Assembly: GCA_963708455.1 (NCBI GenBank)
Contig: CAVPSQ010000010.1
Span: 930,001-994,000, forward strand
Origin: CAIMUS01 sp963708455
GTDB taxonomy: Bacteria > Pseudomonadota > Gammaproteobacteria > Competibacterales > Competibacteraceae
Length of the DNA stretch: 64,000 nt
Direction: 5' to 3'
Shown: positions 57,140 through 64,000 of the stretch, piece by piece
Layout of the letters: every line of letters starts with the position of its first letter
Position numbering within the stretch: position 1 is the first letter of the stretch
The notes under the pieces: model-generated
The model's input: the letters and a program-made list of their open reading frames with translations, nothing else
Database searches by the model: none
What the model was told of the DNA's origin: nothing
Made by a program: the position numbers and the translations under genes

Positions 57140-58203
57140 GGCTCAATATGGATTCCAGTCAGTTCACTGCGTTATGCGACCAGCAGTTCCAAGAGGGGTC
57201 TGAGCAGGCCTTTGCCCCGAATGCGAGTGTTGTGCACGAACTGAAAGAAGCCCAGGTAGAGCGGCAGTTTTTCTTGCGAGATCCCACGATGGGGTCGCAG
57301 CCAAGAGCGCAGCAGCGACCAGAAGCCCTCAGCCGTGTTGACATGGATCTCATGGAAGCCATCCCCATCTTCGTCACGGGCGTATTCGCCCTGGCTGTGA
57401 CACACCGTATGATGGTCAAAGCCCCAATCCTTCAACGGGTTATAGATCGCGTATTCATCGGTATGAACTCGGGTTCCCGGGGCGATAAACGCCTGGATGA
57501 GGGGACGGAGGGTGGCTTGCTGGACGTTCTCCAGCATCCGGACGACTACCGCGCCGCCGCGCTGAATCATGCCGAGAATGGGCGGCTTTTCCTTCTCCAA
57601 GGTGCCCCGACCCCGTGCCCCCTTCAGCCGCCGCCGCCGCCCCCGACGGCCTTTTTTTTCACCGCCTCCGGAAACCCTTTATGACCGGCCACCACGTAGA
57701 CCTCGTCGCATTCCACGTCCCCCGACAGGACCGGTTCGGGCTGGCGGGCGACGATCCCTTCCCTGAGCTGTTCAGTCATCCGCTGTACATCGTTCGAATT
57801 CAAGCCCAGCTCGTGGGCGATCTGCGCGTTAGACAGATTCAACCCCATGAAATACAGGCACAAAATCCAAACCCCCAGCGGTTGATGATGCCCCGCTAAC
57901 ACCGTACCCGTGAGATCATCAAAGTAGCGATGGCAGCTTTCACAGCGATATTTCTGCCGCGCCGGCTGGGTCGTATCTCGCCCCTGCTTCGTGATCTCCG
58001 CTATGCTACAGTGGGGACAGTGGACCCCGTCCGGCCAGCGGAGCTGGCGAATAGTTTCATAGCACCGGACATCATCCAGCAGATTTTGAAGGTTGATCAT
58101 CGTCGGGGGGCCTTCGGTCGCAGCGGCTCAGAACCCGTTCAGTGTAGCCGCCGATCGCCATCGGGGCGAGCGGTCCTCAACAGTCTGGAATCCATATTGA
58201 GCC
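57140..58203 (-). mobile_element. IS1595-type insertion sequence, copy 3 (1064 bp)
   Basis: Inverted ends lie at 57140-57158 and 58185-58203. The target duplication AAAATATT is perfect (57132-57139 and 58204-58211). One base difference from copy 1 is visible (T at 57978 where copy 1 has C at 28958, on the plus strand). It sits in the segment that separates nifD from nifK. Confidence 0.95.
57172..58100 (-). CDS. IS1595-family transposase in two frames joined at an A8 run, copy 3
   Basis: The organisation is the same as in copies 1 and 2: first frame from 58100 to 57624, second to 57172, meeting at the T8 run on the plus strand (57652-57659). The zinc ribbon and catalytic motifs are unchanged. 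The same split is kept in all three copies. Confidence 0.85.
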
Positions 58204-58240
58204 AAAATATTTTTGCGGCTGTTCAAAAGTATTTGACGGC

Positions 58241-58380
58241 TACCCACTTAAGGCGGGACGATTCGACCCTGGGATCGCCGGCGTCCTCGCCGGCACTTTC
58301 AAAAGGCCGGCGGGGACGCCAGCGCTCCCAGGTAAACCCTTCTGCGGTCAGACTGCAAAGTGTCCCGGCTTAAGTGGATA
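58241..58380. repeat. MITE-like element with TA ends, copy c of the dispersed repeat
   Basis: CCACTTAAGGCGGGAC at 58244-58259 is nearly matched in inverse by GTCCCGGCTTAAGTGG at 58362-58377, and TA stands just outside both ends. The inside has GCCGGCGTCCTCGCCGGC and its inverse GCCGGCGGGGACGCC. A TA target and this end structure suggest mobilisation by an IS630/mariner-type transposase. Related blocks occur at 39147 and 39413. Confidence 0.6.
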
Positions 58381-58482
58381 CCTTTTTGATGGTTCAGCAT
58401 CATGGTAAGCTCCGAGATTATAAGTGCTGTTCCCAACTTATCCCTCATCCGTCATCATCTAAACAAGAAGAGCAGACCTAAC

Positions 58483-60321
58483 ATGAACATGCAAACGCAT
58501 TTCCTCCGATTGTTAACAGTCCTTTGGATCGCTACCTTTGCGCTCGCGTTTTTTCTTTCGACGCGAGCGTCGGCAGAGGTGGGCCTCGCCTGGGTTCAAC
58601 CCACCCGTGGCGTGTCTGTCGCGCTGGATGCGGCCGACAACGTCTACACGGTGGACTATGAACAGGCGCTCGGCGCCGAGATGACCCTGACCAAGCGCGA
58701 CGCCAACGGCCTGTTGCTCTGGGTTGCGTCTCACAATCAAACCGATTCGACCAAGTGGGAACGAGCGAGTTGGGTCGCCACCGACAGCATTGGCAACGCC
58801 ATCGTCTGCGGCACGCTGATGTCCGGCTACTCGAACCCGGTCGAGGCGGCCAGCATCGTCATGAAGTTCGACCCCAGCGGGAACCTACTCTGGCGGCGCG
58901 TGTATGAGAGCAACTTCGATGGCTCATCCGTCAGAAAGTGTCTCGTCGACGCCAACAACAACGCCTACGTGCTGGGTATGGGCAGCGGACCTGCCGGGTA
59001 TGTGACGAAGGTCAAGAAATTCGCCCCCGACGGCAAACCCTTGTGGTCTTACTTCGACGCTGCTGGCATCGGCGCCGTACTCAACTTCAAGCTCACCCCG
59101 GACGGAGCCATCCTGATCACCGGCAAGTCGATCACTGGCAGCTTAATGGGCTACGCCAAGATCAACCTTGATGGCCAACTGCTTTGGAGCTACCCGGGTG
59201 TCTACAGCCTGACCGCCGGCGACAGCGCCGGCGATGCCATCGGAAACACCTACCTGGTTCACGGCGAGTATGTGGCCAACGGCGGCACCGTCATCAAGAA
59301 ACTCGATGCTTCAGGCACTCTGATCTGGCAGCAGGTTTATCGGCTATCCGGGTTCAGGGTGGAGGTGGGCAGCGACAACTATGCGGTGGTGAGCGGCTTC
59401 CCCAACACCGGTAGCGGCGGGGCTGCGTTCATCAAGGTGGACGACAACAGCAATCTGATCTGGTCGAACCTCGATGCGGACGGCCCGCTCGCCGTCCTGG
59501 CGCATGCGCACATGCGCCTCGACCGGAACAACAATGCCTACCTCGCCGCTGGAACCATGTCGGATATGGCCGTGTGCAAGGTGAACAGCGACGGCACCTC
59601 CGGCTGGACCCAGACCATTGCGTTTGGCTACGCCCAAGCCATTGCCCTCGCGAACACCGACGACAGTGTTTACGTCGTCGGCGGCACCACAGCACGTTTA
59701 GGCCAAGGCAGCGTGCCGACGCTGCCAGCCGCCCCTTCGGGGCTGACCTACTCGCTCCTCACCGCCAACAGCGTGGATCTGAGCTGGACCGACAATTCAT
59801 CCAACGAAACTGGCTTCAAGCTCGAACGGTGTACCGGGACGTTACTTTTCTGCGGCGGTAATCCGAGCGCCTGGTCGGTGAGGGCCACGCTGGCCGCCGA
59901 TGTCACCCGTTTCAATGACACCGGTCTTGCCGCAGGTACTACCTACAGCTGGCGGGTGCAGGCTTTCAATGCCATCGGTAATTCGGGCTACTCCAACTTC
60001 CTGTCGGCGACCACGCCGGCGCAACCCGCGATTCCCGCCGCGCCGATCAATCTCCAGGCCCAGGCCAAGCGGGTTGGGTCGAAGGCCGAGGTGCGTCTGA
60101 GTTGGATCGATAACGCCACGAATGAGACCGGTTACACCGTCGAGCGCTGCAGGGGCAGCACGTGCACCAACTTCAGCGCGATTGCATCCCTGACGGCCAA
60201 CGCCGTGCAGTACACCGACAGTGGCCTTGCGCGCGCCACGAACTACCGTTATCGCGTGAGGGCCACGGGCAGTGGTGGAAACTCGCCCTATTCGAACATC
60301 GCGACAGTGAAGACACCTTAG
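58483..60321 (+). CDS. secreted beta-propeller protein with two fibronectin type III domains
   Basis: From the ATG at 58483 a signal peptide (LTVLWIATFALAFFLSTRAS, cleavage near SAEV) precedes SBBP/PQQ-like repeats with the pattern D.ANNVY...GAGY (DAADNVYTVDYEQ, DSIGNAIVCGTL, DANNNAYVLGMG, AIGNTYLVHGEYV, DRNNNAYLAAGT). Two fibronectin type III domains follow (AAPSGLTYSLLTANSVDLSW; AAPINLQAQAKR), each with NSSNETGF- or NATNETGY-type motifs. The product has 612 residues. It is probably exported and binds a surface or glycan. It has no obvious link to nitrogen fixation and appears to be cargo of the insertion between nifD and nifK. Confidence 0.75.
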   Translation: MNMQTHFLRLLTVLWIATFALAFFLSTRASAEVGLAWVQPTRGVSVALDAADNVYTVDYEQALGAEMTLTKRDANGLLLWVASHNQTDSTKWERASWVATDSIGNAIVCGTLMSGYSNPVEAASIVMKFDPSGNLLWRRVYESNFDGSSVRKCLVDANNNAYVLGMGSGPAGYVTKVKKFAPDGKPLWSYFDAAGIGAVLNFKLTPDGAILITGKSITGSLMGYAKINLDGQLLWSYPGVYSLTAGDSAGDAIGNTYLVHGEYVANGGTVIKKLDASGTLIWQQVYRLSGFRVEVGSDNYAVVSGFPNTGSGGAAFIKVDDNSNLIWSNLDADGPLAVLAHAHMRLDRNNNAYLAAGTMSDMAVCKVNSDGTSGWTQTIAFGYAQAIALANTDDSVYVVGGTTARLGQGSVPTLPAAPSGLTYSLLTANSVDLSWTDNSSNETGFKLERCTGTLLFCGGNPSAWSVRATLAADVTRFNDTGLAAGTTYSWRVQAFNAIGNSGYSNFLSATTPAQPAIPAAPINLQAQAKRVGSKAEVRLSWIDNATNETGYTVERCRGSTCTNFSAIASLTANAVQYTDSGLARATNYRYRVRATGSGGNSPYSNIATVKTP

Positions 60322-60455
60322 ATCGTGTCGTTGCCCACAACTCGAACGGTCCAAGGCACGCTGAGCTTCCATCGCTAAGACGCAAGAGATAAGGAGGATG
60401 GACCACGTTCTTTGGTGAACGGAAATGCAACCGAATGGAAATCGTGGTCTGTCCC

Positions 60456-60678
60456 GAATGGCACTAACTTTTCACATAACTCATTGTTTTCTCTAATGTG
60501 TTAGGCGGCTAGCTTTGCTCTCAGCACACTTCTCGGCTGAGTCATCAGAGAATATTTCTTTGGCCCACGTTTGATAACACACGGCACTACCTCAGCATAC
60601 ATAGGTGGGATCAGTACCGTATCTTGGCATGAATACTTTTTTAAAATCAAGCGCTTATGTAAAAAGTTAGTGCCATTC
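60456..60678 (-). mobile_element. 223-bp internally deleted IS4-family element
   Basis: The ends are 17-bp inverted repeats, GAATGGCACTAACTTTT at 60456-60472 and its complement at 60662-60678. An 11-bp direct repeat TGGTCTGTCCC flanks it (60445-60455 and 60679-60689), the expected target duplication size for IS4-type elements. On the minus strand the inside ends with VIKRGPKKYSLMTQPRSVLR, the typical C-terminal tail of IS4 transposases, stopping at 60501. Most of the transposase gene is deleted. Confidence 0.75.
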
Positions 60679-60698
60679 TGGTCTGTCCCCTTTTTCCG

Positions 60699-60845
60699 TG
60701 GGATTATTCCGGCCCCTATCACGGCTATGACGGTTTCGCCATTTTCGCCCGCGATATGGATATGGCCGTCAACAATCTCTGCTGGAAAAACATGCAGGCG
60801 CCCTGGAAGAAAGTCGCCGTGGAGCCGATGGCGAAAGCCGCCTGA
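60699..60845 (+). pseudogene. duplicate of the nifD 3' end
   Basis: The 147 bases encode WDYSGPYHGYDGFAIFARDM and run to the nifD-like stop, ending in PMAKAA. They match 56541-56687 at 137 of 147 positions, in the same orientation. Differences include P to L, A to V and several in the last codons. The upstream boundary is abrupt, ten bases after the IS4-type element's flanking repeat. It has no start codon and cannot be functional alone. Confidence 0.92.
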
Positions 60846-60924
60846 GGAAAAGTTTCCGTAGGATGGGTAGAGCGAAGCGTAGCATAGCGAAACCCATCTA
60901 AGACCGGCTTAATGGTAAGGTAGT

Positions 60925-61017
60925 CGTAGGCCGGAATAAGCGGAGCTTGCGGAGCGTTTCCGGCATTACTGGGGATTCCGGAAACGGCCGCCGTTGGCAG
61001 CCTTATTCCGGCCTACG
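60925..61017. repeat. 93-bp intergenic inverted repeat
   Basis: CGTAGGCCGGAATAAG at 60925-60940 is perfectly inverted at 61002-61017. The inside also has CGTTTCCGG...CCGGAAACG symmetry. It is a probable dispersed intergenic repeat. The surrounding stretch 60846-61204 holds repeat sequence (including GGATGGGTAGAGCGAAGC) and no gene. Confidence 0.6.
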
Positions 61018-61204
61018 AATGCTATGGCCTGATTGAAGGGCCATGATCATCATTTCGGCCAGAAGAACCTGGATTACGCTTCGCAAGCTCCGCTCCATCC
61101 AGGCTACGCCAGCTGTGGCCCAAACGATGATCATGGCCGTACCATCATGTACTGCGTCGCCCGGAAAAAAGTACGCAATGCAACCCTACCCGGCTGACTA
61201 CGCA

Positions 61205-61624
61205 CTAAGCAGGATGGCAAGGCAAGATTTGAAATCCGGCTTGCATGAAGTGCCGGTCAAATGCCAATGCGATATTGATACCGAGTTTGCGCATGGTTGC
61301 AAACGAAATGCAGTCGGTCAGCGAATATCGTTTATCTTGATATTGCTGGAAAACCTTCCAGCCTTGTTGGAAAAGGGCTTCATCCACATGAATAAATTGA
61401 ACCGAAGGGCTATAAAGTAGATTGTTGCCCACTTCGACAGCCTTAGCATGGTAGCCTCGACTATTGAAGAACGTCACGGTTTCATCGAAGACGTAGCTGG
61501 TCGTGATGAGTGGAGGTAGGGCATCGAGTAATGATTGCCAGTGTTGTTTGGCAACTGGATGGTTTTGATCGTGAGCCAGTTCCAAGGCTAGCAGGTAGCC
61601 GGTGTCCATGAATAAAGGTCTCAT
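61205..61624 (-). CDS. PIN-domain ribonuclease toxin (VapC-like)
   Basis: This 139-residue PIN domain has its acidic residues in place: PLFMDTGYLLALE (first Asp), SYVFDETVTFF (Glu/Asp), SLTDCISFATM and ALAFDRHFMQAGF. VapC-type toxins cleave tRNA or rRNA. The gene overlaps the upstream antitoxin gene by four bases (ATGA). It is part of the DNA lying between nifD and nifK, where a stabilising toxin pair could select against loss of the insert. Confidence 0.8.
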   Translation of the reverse strand: MRPLFMDTGYLLALELAHDQNHPVAKQHWQSLLDALPPLITTSYVFDETVTFFNSRGYHAKAVEVGNNLLYSPSVQFIHVDEALFQQGWKVFQQYQDKRYSLTDCISFATMRKLGINIALAFDRHFMQAGFQILPCHPA

Positions 61625-61827
61625 GATGGATAGAGATAATTATCATGATGCTCGGAGGCATCGGTTTCGTCGACGTCAAGCGGGGTTTGACCCAGGTTCC
61701 GAATGGGGTCCCCACCCAGTGGGATGATAGTAATTCTTTGTTGTTCTTGACGAATTTCGACCTCGTCGAAGCCTCCCAATAAAGATTTGGGAATGAGCAA
61801 TCCGCTCTGAGTAACTCTGGCCCTCAT
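61621..61827 (-). CDS. antitoxin, AbrB/swapped-hairpin type
   Basis: The 68-residue protein begins MRARVTQSGLLIPKSLLGGF, followed by VEIRQEQQRITIIPLGG, a swapped-hairpin AbrB/MazE-like DNA-binding fold. The acidic tail after residue 45 would wrap the toxin. I chose the ATG at 61827, with GGAG eight bases upstream; an ATG at 61833 lies too close to it. Position and overlap with the PIN gene support the pair. Confidence 0.7.
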   Translation of the reverse strand: MRARVTQSGLLIPKSLLGGFDEVEIRQEQQRITIIPLGGDPIRNLGQTPLDVDETDASEHHDNYLYPS

Positions 61828-61882
61828 ACACATATCTCCGTCACTGGTAAATTATCAAGCAGTGTACCACCGGTACCTGCAT

Positions 61883-61962
61883 CATTCATCGGCACTTTCC
61901 AGCCAGAGCGGTTCAACCCCCGAATTGTCGTTAACCGTACAAGTCACAGCCGCCTTTGTCAT
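61883..61962 (-). pseudogene. remnant of the draT 5' end
   Basis: The minus-strand ATG at 61962 starts MTKAAVTCTVNDN, identical to the first 13 residues of DraT except for one Asp to Asn change, then diverges and stops after 26 codons. It lies exactly 7,807 bases from the true draT start and was carried along with the duplicated nif promoter. Confidence 0.8.
61926..61941. promoter_or_regulatory. duplicated NifA activator sequence before nifK
   Basis: TGT-N10-ACA is perfect (61926-61928 and 61939-61941), again 115 bases before the -24 element. Around it, sequence from about 61922 to 62063 matches 54115-54256 without gaps at roughly 83 percent identity. Confidence 0.85.
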
Positions 61963-62040
61963 AGATCAAACCTGATCGAAACGCTCCGAAAGTAGTTATT
62001 AAAATTTTAATTATCAATTGCTTATAAGATTATTACGGTT

Positions 62041-62056
62041 TGGCACAGGGCTTGCT
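62041..62056 (+). promoter_or_regulatory. duplicated sigma-54 promoter driving nifK
   Basis: TGGCACAGGGCTTGCT retains the invariant GG and GC of the -24/-12 promoter and differs from the nifH promoter only in the spacer. The leader to nifK is longer (about 158 bases) and includes a repeat of the GGATGG...GTGAAACCCATCCCACC class. The promoter should let nifK respond to NifA independently of nifHD. Confidence 0.9.
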
Positions 62057-62214
62057 GAACATTCGACAGTAGCTGCGCTAACTCGATCTACAAACAGCTT
62101 AGGCAGGATGGATAGTGCGCAGTGAAACCCATCCCACCCAATGTATGCAGTGCCAAGAGTCGTCGTAACGCAGTTCGTTGTTCACGGCTAAGTGACGCGG
62201 ATGAGGAATTCCAG

Positions 62215-63780
62215 ATGCAAGACCTAGACAACATCAAACCGGGTTATCCCCTATTCACCGGGAAGGAGTATCAGGAAGCCTTCGCTCGTAAGCGGGTGTT
62301 CGAGGAGGCCTATCCCCCGGAAAAGATCGAAGAGGTATTCCGGTGGACCACCACCGAGGAATACAAGGAGCTTAATTTCAAGCGGGAAACGCTGACGATC
62401 AACCCGGCCAAGACCTGCCAGCCGCTCGGCGCGGTGTTATGCGCCCTCGGCTTCCACAAGACGCTGCCCTATGTGCACGGCTCCCAGGGTTGCGTGGCCT
62501 ATTTCCGCACCTATTTCAATCGTCATTTCCGCGAACCGGTCGCCGCCGTCTCCGATTCGATGACCGAAGATGCGGCGGTGTTCGGCGGCCAGAAGAATAT
62601 ATTCGAGGGCATGGAAAACGCCAGGACGCTGTATCAGCCGGAGATGATGGCGGTCTCCACCACCTGCATGGCCGAGGTGATCGGCGACGATCTCAACGCC
62701 TTTATCGGCAACGCGAAGAAGGAGGGGCGGGTACCGGTGGACTATCCCACCCCGTTCGCCCATACCCCCAGTTTCGTCGGCAGCCATATCAACGGCTGGG
62801 ACAATATGCTGGAAGGCATCCTGCGCTATTTCACCCTAAACGAGATGGAAGGCAAGACGCCAGGCAGCAACGGCAAGCTCAATCTGGTGATGGGCTTCGA
62901 GACTTATCTGGGCAATTTCCGGGTGATCAAGCGGATGCTGCGGGACATGGGCGTGGACTTCACCCTACTCAGCGACCCGGAGGAAATCCTCGACACCCCC
63001 GCCGACGGTCAGTTCCGGATGTATGCCGGTGGCACCCGGCAGGAAGAGGTCAAGGAGGCGCCCAACGCCATCGATACCCTGCTGCTGCAACCCTGGCAGT
63101 TAAGCAAAACCAGGAAATACGTTCAGGAAACCTGGAAGCATCCGGCTTCCGCCATCGATATCCCGATGGGCCTGGCCGGCACCGACGCTTTGCTGATGAA
63201 GGTCGCCGATCTTACCGGTAAGCCGATTCCCGATTCGCTGGAACGGGAGCGGGGCCGGCTGGTGGATATGATGACTGATTCCCATTCCTGGCTGCATGGC
63301 AAGAAATATTCGCTGTTCGGCGATCCCGATTTCGTCATGGGCCTGAGTCAGTTCCTGATGGAGCTGGGCGCCGAGCCGTTACATGTGCTCTGCCACAACG
63401 GCAGTAAGCGCTGGACCAAGGCCATGACCAAGGTGCTCAAGGATTCCCCTTACGGCCAGGAGGCCGAAGTTTATATCGGCAAGGATCTCTGGCATCTGCG
63501 CTCGCTGGTGTTCAGCAAAAAACCCGATTTCCTGATCGGCAGCTCCTATGGCAAGTCCATCCAGCGCGATACCCTGCACAAGGGCAAAGAGTTTGAGGTG
63601 CCCTTGATCCGGATCGGCTTTCCTATCTTCGACCGTCACCATCTCCACTACGAAGCCACCATGGGTTATGAGGGCGCTATCTACATCCTCAAGACCCTGG
63701 TCAATGCGGTGATGGAACGGTTGGATCAGGAAACGATGGTGATGGGCGAGACCGATTTCGGGTTCGATCTGGTGCGCTAA
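62215..63780 (+). CDS. nifK: nitrogenase molybdenum-iron protein beta chain
   Basis: NifK pairs with NifD and shares the P-cluster. Ligands are Cys68 (NPAKTCQPLGAVLC), Cys93 (HGSQGCVAYFRTYF) and Cys151 (VSTTCMAEVIGDDL). I chose the ATG at 62215 (MQDLDNIKPGYPLFTGKEY), which follows GAGGAA; the longer frame reads through repeat sequence. The protein has 521 residues and ends in GETDFGFDLVR. It is complete, so the split from nifD has not damaged it. Confidence 0.98.
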   Translation: MQDLDNIKPGYPLFTGKEYQEAFARKRVFEEAYPPEKIEEVFRWTTTEEYKELNFKRETLTINPAKTCQPLGAVLCALGFHKTLPYVHGSQGCVAYFRTYFNRHFREPVAAVSDSMTEDAAVFGGQKNIFEGMENARTLYQPEMMAVSTTCMAEVIGDDLNAFIGNAKKEGRVPVDYPTPFAHTPSFVGSHINGWDNMLEGILRYFTLNEMEGKTPGSNGKLNLVMGFETYLGNFRVIKRMLRDMGVDFTLLSDPEEILDTPADGQFRMYAGGTRQEEVKEAPNAIDTLLLQPWQLSKTRKYVQETWKHPASAIDIPMGLAGTDALLMKVADLTGKPIPDSLERERGRLVDMMTDSHSWLHGKKYSLFGDPDFVMGLSQFLMELGAEPLHVLCHNGSKRWTKAMTKVLKDSPYGQEAEVYIGKDLWHLRSLVFSKKPDFLIGSSYGKSIQRDTLHKGKEFEVPLIRIGFPIFDRHHLHYEATMGYEGAIYILKTLVNAVMERLDQETMVMGETDFGFDLVR

Positions 63781-63785
63781 CTGCC

Positions 63786-63998
63786 ATGCCCAATGTAATG
63801 TTACGCCATAACGACGCCGGCGAGCTGGTGTTCTACGTCGCCAAGAAGGATCAGGAAGAAACCGTAGTGGCGATGGAACATCAGGGGCCGCAGCAGTGGG
63901 GCGGTGAATTGGAGTTGAGAGACGGCTCCCGTTTCTATCTCGAACCGTTCGAGAAGCCGCCCAAGCTGCCGCTGACTGTGAGGGTAAGGCGGCTATGA
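63786..63998 (+). CDS. nifT: nitrogen fixation protein NifT/FixU
   Basis: This 70-residue protein has the NifT pattern: MPNVMLRHNDAGELVFYVAK, then WGGELELRDGSRFYLEP and LPLTVRVRRL. It starts five bases after the nifK stop, its usual place. Its role is not clear in any organism; deletion often has little effect. The gene ends two bases before the end of the window, where other nif genes probably continue. Confidence 0.92.
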   Translation: MPNVMLRHNDAGELVFYVAKKDQEETVVAMEHQGPQQWGGELELRDGSRFYLEPFEKPPKLPLTVRVRRL

Positions 63999-64000
63999 AT

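Noticed and set aside
51848..58203. Composite transposon carrying draT-nifHD between IS copies 2 and 3
   Set aside because: Each IS has its own perfect and different 8-bp target duplication, which indicates two independent insertions rather than one composite event.
56541..60845. Programmed nif excision element as in heterocyst-forming cyanobacteria
   Set aside because: No site-specific recombinase gene is present, the direct repeats are diverged coding sequence, and nifD is already intact with the insert in place.

Overview
The window looks like chromosomal DNA of a nitrogen-fixing gammaproteobacterium. Support comes from TruD, the split Thi pathway under a TPP riboswitch, GcvT and a CorC-type protein, and a nif locus with draT divergent from nifH. 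The mix of nif genes, glycogen phosphorylase, sulfated polysaccharide genes and many insertion sequences would suit a glycogen-accumulating, Competibacter-like bacterium. That placement is inference only. Base composition is uneven: about the first 17 kb is clearly more AT-rich than the rest.

Layout. (1) 1-19.9 kb: surface polysaccharide locus with four sulfotransferases, four glycosyltransferases, a Wzy/ligase-type membrane protein, a methyltransferase, a giant FG-GAP/ASPIC secreted protein broken by two frameshifts, a secreted glycosidase-like protein, and a divergent polyprenyl-phosphate sugar transferase that would start the repeat unit. (2) 19.9-36.4 kb: mostly housekeeping genes: truD, a deoxyribonucleotidase, tungstate-type ABC genes without a permease, an NlpC/P60 lipoprotein, a Uma2 protein, a ferritin-like protein, a 2-oxoacid:ferredoxin oxidoreductase (korAB), a hybrid histidine kinase, and thiO-thiS-thiG behind a TPP riboswitch. 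(3) 36.5-39.0 kb: glycogen phosphorylase.

(4) 39.6-46.1 kb: a complete diversity-generating retroelement (DGR), the most striking element here. Its reverse transcriptase carries the DGR signature IGNLTSQ and is followed by an Avd-like helical protein and a 110-bp template repeat (TR). Two target genes end in C-type-lectin/FGE domains with 110-bp variable repeats (VR). One target is a NACHT NTPase and the other a TIR protein; a second TIR gene lies between. VR1 and VR2 differ from the TR at 15 and 14 of its 23 adenines, and at only one other base each. This reads as a hypervariable sensor/conflict system.

(5) 46.2-48.0 kb: nested IS481-type repeats and a damaged transposase. (6) 48.1-51.8 kb: ilvA, gcvT and a CNNM/CorC-type protein. 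(7) 51.8-64 kb: the nif region. draT is divergent from nifH-nifD, which have a sigma-54 promoter and a NifA site. Between nifD and nifK lie about 5.5 kb of foreign DNA: an insertion sequence, MITE-like elements, a fibronectin-type secreted protein, a toxin-antitoxin pair and a duplicate of the nifD 3' end. nifK-nifT has its own duplicate of the nifH promoter, NifA site and draT 5' end at identical spacing, so the split operon could still be co-regulated.

Three copies of a 1064-bp IS1595-type element (28.1, 51.8 and 57.1 kb) are almost identical, which points to recent spread. All three have the transposase in two frames joined at an A8 run. Several ordinary genes also show single-base frameshifts, mostly in short homopolymers. 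These may be sequencing or assembly errors rather than real decay.
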